Positions 1 through 7,855 of a stretch of DNA of 64,000 nt are shown piece by piece. The stretch's first letter is position 1; every line of letters starts with the position of its first letter. The position numbers and the translations under genes are program-made. The notes below the pieces were generated by a model. The model searched no databases and had not been told where the DNA came from. It saw nothing but the letters and a program-made list of their open reading frames with translations. Origin of the DNA: Mesorhizobium loti (GTDB lineage Bacteria > Pseudomonadota > Alphaproteobacteria > Rhizobiales > Rhizobiaceae); NCBI RefSeq assembly GCF_001510895.1, contig NZ_LPWA01000113.1, positions 1-64,000 on the forward strand, in the 5' to 3' direction.

Positions 1-40
1 AGGGGAGGGTCGCCGCAGGCCGGCGGGCGAGGTGCGGCGC

Positions 41-90
41 GCCCCACCCGGACTTCGGTCCGACCTCCCACAAGGGGGGAGGTAGAAGGC
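41..90. repeat. Intergenic palindromic repeat
   Basis: Two nested inverted repeats lie downstream of ridA: CGGAC (49-53) with GTCCG (58-62) around a TTCG loop, and ACCTCCC (63-69) with GGGAGGT (77-83). The layout is typical of short palindromic repeats between genes in Mesorhizobium-like genomes. Bases 1-40 are GC-rich and show no gene. Confidence 0.45.
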
Positions 91-95
91 GGGCG

Positions 96-440
96 CTAAA
101 TCGCCGCCGTTACAATAATCTCGACCAGATATTCCGGGCCGGCGAGCTTGGCTTCGCCGGTGGCGCGGGCGGGCGTGTGCCCCTGCGGCGCCCACTTGTC
201 CCATTCCGAATTCATCTCGGCAAAGGTGCCCATGTCGGCCAGCCAGATGATCGTCTGCAGGATCTTGGTCTTGTCGGTGCCGGCCTTGGCCAGCAATTCG
301 TCGATGGTCTTCAGGATGTCGCGGGTTTGCGAGGCGACGTTGCCGCCCGGCTCGCCGACCTGGCCGGCCAGATAGACGGTGTTGCCGTGTATGACGATCT
401 GGCTCATGCGCGGGCCGACATCGATGCGACGAATGCTCAT
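96..440 (-). CDS. RidA family (YjgF/YER057c/UK114) protein
   Basis: A 114-residue protein of normal RidA length. RidA enzymes deaminate reactive enamine/imine intermediates released by PLP enzymes; other members of the family have different or unknown roles. The C-terminal part has the family-type HTPARAT segment with the arginine expected to bind the substrate carboxylate, followed by LVEIIVTA, and the centre has the usual DMGTFAEMNSEWDKW stretch. The ATG at 440 is preceded by AAGGA about ten bases upstream. It is transcribed away from the zinc importer with a ~225-bp divergent gap. Assignment to RidA proper rather than another subfamily is uncertain. Confidence 0.85.
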   Translation of the reverse strand: MSIRRIDVGPRMSQIVIHGNTVYLAGQVGEPGGNVASQTRDILKTIDELLAKAGTDKTKILQTIIWLADMGTFAEMNSEWDKWAPQGHTPARATGEAKLAGPEYLVEIIVTAAI

Positions 441-608
441 TGCGAGGTTCCTTCGTTATGGGAGTCGCGCTTCTTTAGAGTCCGTGCCGGCTCCGGGCAA
501 GGCCGCCGGACGCGAAACCAATTGAGCCAATTGTCTGGTCTCTCCGCATCGCGCACACGCCGAGTTGACCGGCCGAGACACAATTCCGTCGCATCGTCGT
601 GTTGACTA

Positions 609-620
609 ATGTAATAACAT
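609..620. promoter_or_regulatory. Candidate Zur operator upstream of aztA
   Basis: ATGTAATAACAT is an AT-rich near-palindrome (two mismatches to its own reverse complement) in an otherwise GC-rich intergenic region, about 46 bp before the aztA start. Its half-site ATGT...ACAT resembles alphaproteobacterial Zur sites. Location and shape fit zinc repression; no zur gene is in the window. Confidence 0.45.
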
Positions 621-665
621 CACATATCGACACCTTGAGTTTTGCGGCCCATTCCGGAACGTCTG

Positions 666-1496
666 ATGACAAATGCCTGCCTGACCTTCCGCGATCTGAC
701 GCTCGGCTACAACAGCCATCCGGCCATCCACCATCTCAACGGCGTCGTCCGCAAAGGCTCGCTGACCGCGGTGGTCGGCGCCAACGGCTCGGGCAAGTCG
801 ACGCTGATGAAGGGCATTGTCGGCGTGCTGAAGCCGATGGAGGGCACGGTTGTCCGCGCGCCCGGCGTGCGCACCGCCTACCTGCCGCAGCAATCGGAGC
901 TCGACCGCAGTTTTCCGGCGCGCGTCGTCGACCTGGTCTCGCTTGGCTTATGGCCGAAGCGCGGCATGCTCGGCCGCTATACGAAAGAAGATCGCGAATC
1001 CGTCAGCAGGGCGCTGATGGCGGTCGGGCTTGGCGACTTCGAGAAACGCCCGATCGACACGCTGTCCGGGGGCCAGTTGCAGCGCACGCTGTTTGCCCGC
1101 GTGCTGCTGCAGGATGCCGACCTCATCCTGCTCGACGAGCCGTTCAATGCCGTCGACGCCAAGACGGTGGGCGACCTTATCCAACTGATAAAACGCTGGC
1201 ATGGCGAGGAGCGTACGATCATGGTCGTCGTGCATGATCTCGACCTGGTGCGGCAGAATTTTCCCGAGACGCTGCTGTTGGCACGGCAGCCTGTCGCCTG
1301 GGGCGAGACGAGGGAGACGCTGCGGCCGGAAAACCTGCTCAAGGCGCGGCGCTTCCACGAGGCCTGGGAAGAGAATGCGCCCTGGTGCGAGCCCGATCAT
1401 GATGGGCACGACCATGATCACGGTCACGATCACCATGATCACACGCACACGCATGATCACCATCACGACCACGGCTCCGGACCGAGGGCGGCGTGA
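666..1496 (+). CDS. aztA: Zinc ABC transporter ATP-binding protein with His-rich tail
   Basis: A 276-residue ATPase subunit of a zinc/manganese-type ABC importer. Walker A GANGSGKST is at residues 38-46, the signature LSGGQ at 133-137, and Walker B LILLDEP follows. I chose the ATG at 666 because the protein then begins directly with the ABC domain; an in-frame ATG at 642 would add eight residues. The last ~30 residues are an extreme His/Asp-rich tail, unusual for an ATPase, which probably binds Zn2+ on the cytoplasmic side. The stop overlaps the next start (TGATG), so translation is coupled to the permease. The name follows the AztABC zinc importer; ZnuC is the alternative name. Confidence 0.85.
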   Translation: MTNACLTFRDLTLGYNSHPAIHHLNGVVRKGSLTAVVGANGSGKSTLMKGIVGVLKPMEGTVVRAPGVRTAYLPQQSELDRSFPARVVDLVSLGLWPKRGMLGRYTKEDRESVSRALMAVGLGDFEKRPIDTLSGGQLQRTLFARVLLQDADLILLDEPFNAVDAKTVGDLIQLIKRWHGEERTIMVVVHDLDLVRQNFPETLLLARQPVAWGETRETLRPENLLKARRFHEAWEENAPWCEPDHDGHDHDHGHDHHDHTHTHDHHHDHGSGPRAA

Positions 1497-2371
1497 TGGA
1501 CTTCCTCTACGGCCTGTTCATCGCGCCCTTCGCCGATTTCGCCTTCATGCAGCGTGCGCTGTTCGGCTCGCTGATGCTGTCGCTCGGCGCCTGCCCTGTC
1601 GGCGTCTTCCTGATGCTGCGGCGCATGAGCCTGTCGGGCGACGCGATGGCACACGCGATCCTACCCGGTGCCGCCGCCGGCTTCCTGCTCTATGGTCTTG
1701 AAATCCTGCCGATGACTATCGGCGGGCTGATCGCCGGTATCATCGTCGCGCTCGGTGCCGGTGCGGTCTCGCGCTTCACCATCCAGCGCGAGGACGCCTC
1801 GATGGCGGCCTTCTATCTCATCTCGCTCGCCGTCGGCGTGCTGATGGTGTCGATCCGCGGCTCCAGCGTCGACCTCATGCATGTGCTCTTCGGTACCGTG
1901 CTGGCGCTCAACAACGAGGCGCTGATGCTGATCGGCGGCATCGTGGTGGTGACGCTCGCCAGCCTCGCCATCTTCTGGCGGGCGCTGGTCGCCGAATGCC
2001 TCGATCCGCTGTTCCTGCGCTCGGTGAGCCGCATGGGCAGCCCGGTGCATTTCATCTTCCTCGGCCTTGTCGTGCTCAACCTGGTCGGCGGCTTCCAGGC
2101 GTTGGGCACGCTACTGTCGGTCGGGCTGATGATGCTGCCGGCGGCAGCCGCCCGCTTCTGGACGGTGCGCGTCGAGCCGATGTGCGCGCTGGCGGTGCTG
2201 ATCGGCTTCGCCTCCTGCATCGCCGGTTTGCTTTTGTCCTACCATGCCTCGCTGCCATCCGGCCCGGCGATCATCCTTTCAGCCGGCGTCGTCTATTTCT
2301 TCTCGATCGTGTTCGGCTCGCGCGGCGCGCTGCGCGCCCGCATCGTGCATCACCGCCACCGGACCGCCTGA
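1496..2371 (+). CDS. aztB: Zinc ABC transporter permease
   Basis: A 291-residue integral membrane protein of the ABC-3 (ZnuB/MntB) family with about eight or nine hydrophobic segments. Family features include LSLGACPVGVFLMLRRMSL near residue 40 and an A-H-A-I-L-P motif just after. The start ATG at 1496 overlaps the aztA stop; a GTG one codon earlier is also possible. It carries zinc across the inner membrane with AztA and the binding protein AztC encoded 29 bp downstream. Confidence 0.88.
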   Translation: MDFLYGLFIAPFADFAFMQRALFGSLMLSLGACPVGVFLMLRRMSLSGDAMAHAILPGAAAGFLLYGLEILPMTIGGLIAGIIVALGAGAVSRFTIQREDASMAAFYLISLAVGVLMVSIRGSSVDLMHVLFGTVLALNNEALMLIGGIVVVTLASLAIFWRALVAECLDPLFLRSVSRMGSPVHFIFLGLVVLNLVGGFQALGTLLSVGLMMLPAAAARFWTVRVEPMCALAVLIGFASCIAGLLLSYHASLPSGPAIILSAGVVYFFSIVFGSRGALRARIVHHRHRTA

Positions 2372-2400
2372 CCCTATCCCCAAGCAAGGAGACCTTCGCA

Positions 2401-3342
2401 ATGCTGAAATCCATCCGTGCCGCCCTGGTGATGAGCGTTATAACATTAAGCGCTTTCGCAACGTCCTCGACCTTCGCGGCGCCGCTCAAGGTGGTAGCAA
2501 GCTTCACCGTCATTGCGGACTTCGCCAAGAATGTCGGTGGCGACCGGGTCGACATCACCACCATCGTCGGGCCGGACGGCGACGCTCATGTCTACGAGCC
2601 GAGCCCGGCCGACGCGGTGGCAATGGCAAAGGCCGCTGTCGTGCTGGTCAACGGCCTGCATTTCGAAGGTTTCCTGCAGCGCCTTGTCGACGCCAGCGCC
2701 ACCAAGGCCTCGATCGTGACCTTGACCAAGGGTGTGACGCCGATCGACTTCAAGCCGGAATTCGCCGATGCGGATGCGGCCGAAGGCGCCGGCACCGGCG
2801 ACGGCAAGACCGTCACCGACCCGCACGCCTTCCAGTCGATCGCCAACGCCAGGATCTATGTGAAGAATATTGCCGAAGCGTTCTGTACGGCGGATAGCGA
2901 AGGCTGCAACAGCTACAAGGCCAATGCCGCTGCCTACACCACGAAGCTCGACGCGCTGGAAGGCGAAGTGAAGGCCGCGATCCAGTCGATCCCCGAGGCG
3001 AAGCGCGTCGTCATCACCTCGCATGACGCCTTCGGCTATTTCGAGCACGAATACGGCCTGACCTTCCTGGCGCCGCAGGGAATCTCGACCGATTCAGAAC
3101 CGTCGGCTGCCGACGTCGCCAAGCTGGTCGAGCAGATCAAGCAGGACAAGGCGGCGGCGATCTTCATCGAGAACATCACCAATCCGCGGCTGATCGAGCA
3201 GATTGCCAGCGAGACCGGCATCAAGGTCGGCGGCACGCTCTATTCGGACGCGCTGTCGCAGCCCGACGGTCCGGCCTCGACCTATATCGACATGATGCAC
3301 AACAACATCACGCAGATCAAAGGCGCGATCCTCGGCAGCTGA
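2401..3342 (+). CDS. aztC: Zinc ABC transporter substrate-binding protein
   Basis: A 313-residue periplasmic cluster A-I binding protein with a signal peptide ending near residue 27. The expected metal ligands are visible: H63 (DAHVYEPSP), H142 (TDPHAF), H208 (TSHDAFGYF) and D283 (YSDALS). The loop before the second ligand is acidic and lacks the His-rich insert common in ZnuA. AAGGAG lies just upstream of the ATG. The signal-peptide region holds an AT-rich GTTATAAC palindrome (2437-2444) encoded by codons that are rare here. It is the last gene of the operon and ends in a strong terminator; no aztD-like gene follows. Confidence 0.9.
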   Translation: MLKSIRAALVMSVITLSAFATSSTFAAPLKVVASFTVIADFAKNVGGDRVDITTIVGPDGDAHVYEPSPADAVAMAKAAVVLVNGLHFEGFLQRLVDASATKASIVTLTKGVTPIDFKPEFADADAAEGAGTGDGKTVTDPHAFQSIANARIYVKNIAEAFCTADSEGCNSYKANAAAYTTKLDALEGEVKAAIQSIPEAKRVVITSHDAFGYFEHEYGLTFLAPQGISTDSEPSAADVAKLVEQIKQDKAAAIFIENITNPRLIEQIASETGIKVGGTLYSDALSQPDGPASTYIDMMHNNITQIKGAILGS

Positions 3343-3353
3343 GCGGTTCATGG

Positions 3354-3386
3354 CCAACCGGGCCATTTGGCCCGGTTGGATTTTTC
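3354..3386 (+). terminator. Rho-independent terminator of aztABC
   Basis: A perfect 11-bp stem, CCAACCGGGCC (3354-3364) with GGCCCGGTTGG (3369-3379), has an ATTT loop and is followed by ATTTTTC. It starts 12 bp after the aztC stop. Confidence 0.9.
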
Positions 3387-3489
3387 GGTCCGGCATCGCT
3401 ATTTGGCAGAGAAATCCCACCGGACGCATTGCCGCCCCTGCCCCGGAGTGGCAAGACTGCCGCCAAAGAAGATTGTGAGGATAACTACC

Positions 3490-3828
3490 ATGGAATACCG
3501 CCAGATCAGCGAGGACTATTCGGTCTCCGGCCAGATCCAGCCCGAGGACATCGCCGCCATCAAGGACGCCGGCTTCAAAAGCGTGATCTGCAACCGGCCG
3601 GACAACGAGCAGCCGGGGCAGCCTTCGGCCGATAGCGTTAAGGCGGCGGCCGAAGCCGCGGGACTCACCTTCCGCTATATTCCGGTTATCAGCGGCCAGA
3701 TCACGATGGACAATGTCGAGGACCAGGCCGAGGCGCTGGATGAGCTCGAAGGTCCGGTGTTTGCGTACTGCCGCTCCGGCGCGCGCTGCACCAATCTCTA
3801 TGGGCTGATCCAGCAGCAGCGGGGCTAA
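3490..3828 (+). CDS. TIGR01244/DUF442 family phosphatase-like protein
   Basis: A 112-residue protein matching the DUF442 domain (also found fused to metallo-beta-lactamases in Blh proteins). It starts EYRQISEDYSVSGQI and has the CX5R phosphatase/sulfurtransferase-like loop CRSGAR near residues 97-102. The domain has a protein tyrosine phosphatase fold and is often linked to sulfide or sulfur stress in rhizobia; the substrate here is unknown. It lies after the aztC terminator, so it probably has its own promoter. The ATG at 3490 follows GTGAGGATAACTACC. Confidence 0.8.
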   Translation: MEYRQISEDYSVSGQIQPEDIAAIKDAGFKSVICNRPDNEQPGQPSADSVKAAAEAAGLTFRYIPVISGQITMDNVEDQAEALDELEGPVFAYCRSGARCTNLYGLIQQQRG

Positions 3829-3875
3829 GCACCGTTCGCAAACGGACGAAGTCAGTCGCGCAGGTCGCGATCCTT

Positions 3876-3911
3876 CGCGCGCCCCTCCGTCCTGCCGGAC
3901 ATAGGGGGGGT
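3876..3911. repeat. Partial copy of the Mesorhizobium-type palindromic repeat
   Basis: GCGCCCCTCCGTCCTGCCGG followed by ACATAGGGGGG matches one end of the two full elements at 9785-9953 and 11045-11203. Only one arm is present, so it is a truncated or half element between convergent genes. Confidence 0.6.
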
Positions 3912-3946
3912 GCTGTCCCGCCAGCCTGTCCCGCAAGAGTACGACA

Positions 3947-4414
3947 CTAAATCGGCAGCGCGCCGGTCTCCTTCAGTGTCTCAAGCACAATCGCCGTCTT
4001 GACATGCTGCACCGATTCATGCGGCAGCAGAACGCCGTTGACGAACTCGGACAGCGACTTGAGGTCGGGCGTCACCACCTTCAGGATGTAGTCCATCTCG
4101 CCGGTCAGCGCGTGCGCCTCCTGCACCTCGGGCAGCCGCGCCACCAGCTCGCCGAAGCGGCGCGCATTGTCGCGATTATGGGTAGCCAAGGTAACCGAGA
4201 TCACATTGACCAGCGAGAAGCCAAGCCGGTCGCGGTCGAGCACGGCGCGGTAGCCTCTAATATAGCCATCCTCCTCCAGCCGCTGGCGGCGGCGTGAGCA
4301 TTGCGATGCCGACAGGTTGACCCGCTCCGAAAGATCGTTGTTGGTGAGCCGCGCATCGCCCTGCAGCAGCGCCAGTATCTTGCGGTCAAATTGATCAAGG
4401 CGCGCATCATCCAT
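3947..4414 (-). CDS. Lrp/AsnC family transcriptional regulator
   Basis: A 155-residue regulator. The N-terminal winged HTH begins LDQFDRKILALLQGDARLTN with a recognition helix around LSASQCSRRRQRLE; the C-terminal half is the RAM/AsnC ligand-binding domain (VQEAHALTGEMDYILKV). I chose the ATG at 4414 (MDDARLD), which has GGAGG a few bases upstream; an upstream ATG at 4438 lacks such a site. It is divergent from hpd and likely controls it in response to an aromatic amino acid (inferred from position only). Confidence 0.88.
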   Translation of the reverse strand: MDDARLDQFDRKILALLQGDARLTNNDLSERVNLSASQCSRRRQRLEEDGYIRGYRAVLDRDRLGFSLVNVISVTLATHNRDNARRFGELVARLPEVQEAHALTGEMDYILKVVTPDLKSLSEFVNGVLLPHESVQHVKTAIVLETLKETGALPI

Positions 4415-4440
4415 GAAATTTCCTCCGATCATGCACAATC

Positions 4441-4457
4441 TGCGCAGATAATGCGCA
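4441..4457. promoter_or_regulatory. Inverted repeat between lrp-like gene and hpd
   Basis: TGCGCA (4441-4446) and TGCGCA (4452-4457), itself palindromic, flank GATAA. The position in the 137-bp divergent region suits an Lrp-type operator and autoregulation. No binding data. Confidence 0.4.
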
Positions 4458-4551
4458 TTTCAAGCGGTTGAATGCAAGCACTGTGCGGCCGCTCCGCGCT
4501 ATCATTCGAAAGGATGGCCAAGTCTGGCCGCAACAGCTTTGGAGGACTGCC

Positions 4552-5667
4552 ATGGGCCCCTTCCCGCACGACGCCCCACCCGCCAAGATCAGCAAGGCGA
4601 ATCCTGCCGGCACCGACGGTTTCGAATTCGTCGAGTTCGCGCATCCGGAGCCGGCGAAGCTTGCCGAACTCTTCACCCGCATGGGCTATGTCGCCGTGGC
4701 CAAGCACCGCTCGAAGGACATCACCGTCTGGCGCCAGGGCGACATCAACTATGTCGTCAATGCCGAGCCCGGCTCGCATGCGATGAAGTTCGTCGAAAAG
4801 CACGGCCCCTGCGCCGCGTCGATGGCATGGCGCGTTGTCGATGCCAAGCACGCCTTCGATCATGCCTTGTCGAAAGGCGCCACGCCCTATGAGGGCGCCG
4901 ACAGGGCGTTCGATGTGCCGGCCATCGTCGGCATCGGCGGCTCGCTGCTCTATTTCATCGAGGCCTATGGCGAGAAAGGCTCAGCCTATGACGCCGAGTT
5001 CGAGTGGCTCGGCGAGCGCAACCCGAAACCCGAAGGTGTGGGCTTCTATTATCTCGACCACCTCACCCACAATGTCTATCGCGGCAACATGGACAAGTGG
5101 TGGGATTTCTATCGCGACCTGTTCGGCTTCAAGCAGATCCATTACTTCGACATCGACGGCAAGATCACCGGCCTTGTCAGCCGGGCCATCACCTCGCCCT
5201 GCGGCAAGATCCGCATTCCGCTCAACGAATCCAAGGACGAGACCAGCCAGATCGCCGAGTATCTGAAGAAGTACAATGGCGAGGGCATCCAGCATATCGC
5301 CGTCGGCACAGACGCGATCTATGAGGCCACCGACAAGCTCGCCGCCAACGGGCTGAAGTTCATGCCTGGCCCGCCCGACACTTACTACGAGATGTCGCAT
5401 GAGCGCGTGCACGGCCATGACGAGCCGATCGAGCGGATGAAGAAGCACGGCATCCTGATCGACGGCGAAGGCGTCGTCGACGGCGGCATGACCAAGATCC
5501 TGCTGCAGATCTTTTCCAAGACCGTGATCGGCCCGATCTTCTTCGAGTTTATCCAGAGGAAAGGCGACGAAGGTTTTGGCGAAGGCAATTTCCGCGCCCT
5601 GTTCGAGTCGATCGAGCAGGACCAGATCAAGCGCGGCGTGCTGAAGGTGGACGGTAAGGCGGCGTAA
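4552..5667 (+). CDS. hpd: 4-hydroxyphenylpyruvate dioxygenase
   Basis: A 371-residue non-heme Fe(II) dioxygenase that converts 4-hydroxyphenylpyruvate to homogentisate in tyrosine breakdown. The two vicinal-oxygen-chelate halves are clear, and the iron ligands are visible: H170 in LDHLTHNVYRG, H248 in GIQHIAVG and E332 in IFFEFIQRKGDEGFGEGNF. The ATG at 4552 has GGAGG seven bases upstream; an in-frame ATG at 4468 would add 28 unrelated residues. Its product feeds HmgA and Fah, encoded 1-3.5 kb downstream on the other strand. Confidence 0.96.
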   Translation: MGPFPHDAPPAKISKANPAGTDGFEFVEFAHPEPAKLAELFTRMGYVAVAKHRSKDITVWRQGDINYVVNAEPGSHAMKFVEKHGPCAASMAWRVVDAKHAFDHALSKGATPYEGADRAFDVPAIVGIGGSLLYFIEAYGEKGSAYDAEFEWLGERNPKPEGVGFYYLDHLTHNVYRGNMDKWWDFYRDLFGFKQIHYFDIDGKITGLVSRAITSPCGKIRIPLNESKDETSQIAEYLKKYNGEGIQHIAVGTDAIYEATDKLAANGLKFMPGPPDTYYEMSHERVHGHDEPIERMKKHGILIDGEGVVDGGMTKILLQIFSKTVIGPIFFEFIQRKGDEGFGEGNFRALFESIEQDQIKRGVLKVDGKAA

Positions 5668-5699
5668 ACAGTTAGCCGAAGACCAAAACGCCGGCTGCT

Positions 5700-6020
5700 T
5701 TAGAGGCCGACGGCCTTGCGCAGAATTTCGTTGATCCGGGTCTGCCAGCCGGGTCCTCCGGCACGGAAGCGGGCGACCACGTCGCTATCGAGGCGCAGTG
5801 TCACCTGCTTCTTCGGGTTGTCGAGCGCTGGCCGGCCTCGCGAGCGGCGGATGCCCTCGGCAAGGTCGGGGGACACTTCGGTGAAGGGCCGAGCGTTTCG
5901 GAAATCCTCCCAGATCCATTCGGGATTATCGGAAACTGCGTCCCAATCTTCCTTGGTAAAGCCCTTGCCTGGCTTGAACTCCTTGTCGGGCTTGGTGACG
6001 TTCAGCTTAGACTTTGCCAT
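5700..6020 (-). CDS. brnA: BrnA-type antitoxin, probably orphan
   Basis: A 106-residue protein with the BrnA antitoxin layout: a basic N-terminus, a central EDWDAVSDNPEW segment, and a C-terminal ribbon-helix-helix DNA-binding part (KKQVTLRLDSDVVARFRAGG, then WQTRINEILRKAV). In type II BrnT-BrnA systems it neutralises the BrnT ribonuclease and represses the operon. The brnT gene that should precede it is reduced to its last ~25 codons, which run in frame into brnA with no stop. It sits between hpd and dinB-like genes as a small foreign insert. Confidence 0.85.
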   Translation of the reverse strand: MAKSKLNVTKPDKEFKPGKGFTKEDWDAVSDNPEWIWEDFRNARPFTEVSPDLAEGIRRSRGRPALDNPKKQVTLRLDSDVVARFRAGGPGWQTRINEILRKAVGL

Positions 6021-6107
6021 CGAACAATCGCCTTTCCGCCGGTTGGCCGCCCGCATCGAAATGCCCTCGGAGGTAAGCCTTGCGAAGATCACCACGACAA
6101 CTTCATC
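6021..6107 (-). pseudogene. brnT: Remnant of brnT toxin gene (3' end only)
   Basis: Reading the frame of brnA upstream gives EVVVVIFARLTSEGISMRAA followed by NRRKGDCS. This resembles the last residues of BrnT toxins (a VVVVF strand, then ISMRxANRKE). The preceding sequence to ~6179 is open but AT-rich (codons such as ATA, ATT, AAA) and does not look like BrnT. The N-terminal ~70 residues with the catalytic site are missing. Confidence 0.6.
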
Positions 6108-6179
6108 CGAATTTATGTACCTACAAATAATCGAGTCAAGAATTTTCGTAACTACAATAATGTGTTCGTCCCCGCGTGG

Positions 6180-6716
6180 TCACAACCCGAGCCGTTCGAC
6201 CTCGTCCTTTCTGAGCTTGATGTCATAGTCGAGCAGGAATTCGTCCAGTTGCGGCGGCGGAACGGAAGTGCCGGAAAGCATGGCGTGCACCTGCCCTCGG
6301 TGGTGGATGTCGTGCAGGAAGACGTGGGCGAGGATGTCGCCGATCCTTTCCGGGATCATGCCGTCCGCGCGCCGATCTGTGATGACACGCCGATCGAGGT
6401 CGGCTTCCGACAGCCCGTCGCAGAAGGCGACCAGCCTGCGGTCGAAATCGGCCTGTGCCGCCGCCAGACTTGTCGCGTCCTCGAATGGCACGAAGTCATC
6501 ATAAGCGGCAGCACCCTGCCCGCCGTCCGTCAGGAAATCGAGATAGAGACGGTCGACCGCGAGGATGTGATTGAGCGTCTCTTTGATCGAGGGAAAGAAA
6601 CTGGTGCGCCTGGCCTCGAACTCGCCGGACTGAAGCGCCAGGACAGCGCGGTAGAGCCGGTCGTTCGACCATAGATTGTTGCGCGCCATGCGGCGCAGAT
6701 GATCGAGCAGGGTCAC
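6180..6716 (-). CDS. DinB family protein
   Basis: A 178-residue four-helix-bundle protein of the DinB/YfiT superfamily. Probable metal-binding histidines are in TLNHILAVDRLYLD and in HVFLHDIHHRGQ, the family's signature region. Members include thiol-dependent S-transferases; some act in maleylpyruvate or fumarylpyruvate pathways using mycothiol or glutathione. Start is GTG at 6716 (VTLLDHLRRMARNN). It follows fah by 20 bp on the same strand, so it is likely co-transcribed with hmgA-fah. No maleylacetoacetate isomerase gene is visible, and this protein could fill that step, but that is only a guess. Confidence 0.8.
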   Translation of the reverse strand: MTLLDHLRRMARNNLWSNDRLYRAVLALQSGEFEARRTSFFPSIKETLNHILAVDRLYLDFLTDGGQGAAAYDDFVPFEDATSLAAAQADFDRRLVAFCDGLSEADLDRRVITDRRADGMIPERIGDILAHVFLHDIHHRGQVHAMLSGTSVPPPQLDEFLLDYDIKLRKDEVERLGL

Positions 6717-6736
6717 CGCAGTGGATTCCTCTCCTC

Positions 6737-7749
6737 TCACCCCTCGTATTTCTCGACTTTCTGCTCGATGGCGCCGAAGATCGAATGTCCAGCCTTGTCC
6801 TTCATCTCGATGCGCACCGTGTCGCCGAAATGCAGGAAGGGCGTCTTCGGCTCGCCGCTCTCGATGGTCTCGATCATGCGCAGTTCGGCGATGCAGGAAT
6901 AGCCGGCGCCACCCGCCGAAACCGGCCTGCCCGGCCCACCGTCGAGCTTGTTGGAGACGGTGCCCGAACCGATGATGGTGCCGGCGGCGAGCGGCCTTGT
7001 CTTCGCGGCATGCACGATCAGCGCCGGGAAGTCGAAAGTCATGTCGATGCCGGCATTTGCCCGTCCGAACGGCTTGCCGTTGAGGTCGGCGAGCAGCGGC
7101 AGGTTGACCTTGCCGCCGTCCCAGGCGTCGCCCAGTTCGTCCGGCGTCACCGCCACCGGCGAGAAAGCCGAAGAGGGTTTCGACTGGAAGAAGCCGAATC
7201 CCTTGGCGAGTTCCGGCCCGGTGATGGCGCGCAGCGTGACGTCGTTGACCAGCATGACGAGGCGGATCGCTTCGCGTGCCTCGGCCAGCCCGGCGCCCAT
7301 TGGCACGTCGTCGACGATGACGGCGACCTCGGCCTCCATGTCGATGCCGAAGGCTCATCCGCCATGCGGATCGGATCGCGCGGCGCAATAAAGGAATCCG
7401 AGCCGCCCTGGTAGATCAGCGGGTCGGTCCAGAAGCTTGCCGGCATCTCGGCGCCGCGTGCTTTGCGCACCAGCTCGACATGGTTCACATAGGCCGAGCC
7501 ATCTGCCCACTGATAGGCGCGCGGCAGCGGCGAATGGGCGTCATGCTCGTGGAAGCGCGCGGAGGGCACGGCGTTGCTCTCCAGCGACTCAGCCATTGCC
7601 GCCAGATGCGGCGAAATCCGCCGCCAGTCGTCGAGCGCCGCCTGCAGCGTCGGCACCAGGAAGGAGGCGTCGGTGAACCGCGTCAGATCGCGCGAGACAA
7701 CGACCAGTTTTCCGTCGCGCGTCCCGTTCTTCAAAGTGGCAAGCTTCAT
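6737..7749 (-). CDS. Fumarylacetoacetate hydrolase family protein (frameshifted)
   Basis: A fumarylacetoacetase-type hydrolase for the last step of tyrosine/homogentisate breakdown. The reading frame breaks near 7354: the N-terminal part ends ...APRDPIRMADE and the C-terminal part resumes GIDMEAEVAVIVDDVPMG in another frame. Restoring one G/C at AGGC(C)TCATC joins them as RMADEAFGIDMEAEVAV and gives 337 residues, normal for the family. Acidic metal ligands lie in the EAEVAVIVDD segment; ND-VTLR and SSAFSPVAVTPDELG are family hallmarks. It lies 106 bp after hmgA on the same strand. The break is likely a sequencing error. Confidence 0.88.
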
Positions 7750-7855
7750 GCGGTTTCCTCTCCCGATGCGGCCTTCTCACCGCCTGGTTCTACAACAAGG
7801 CCGTAGCGGGCGAACGTCAAGCCACCCACTCAAGTTTTCCTGGCGATCCGGCCGT

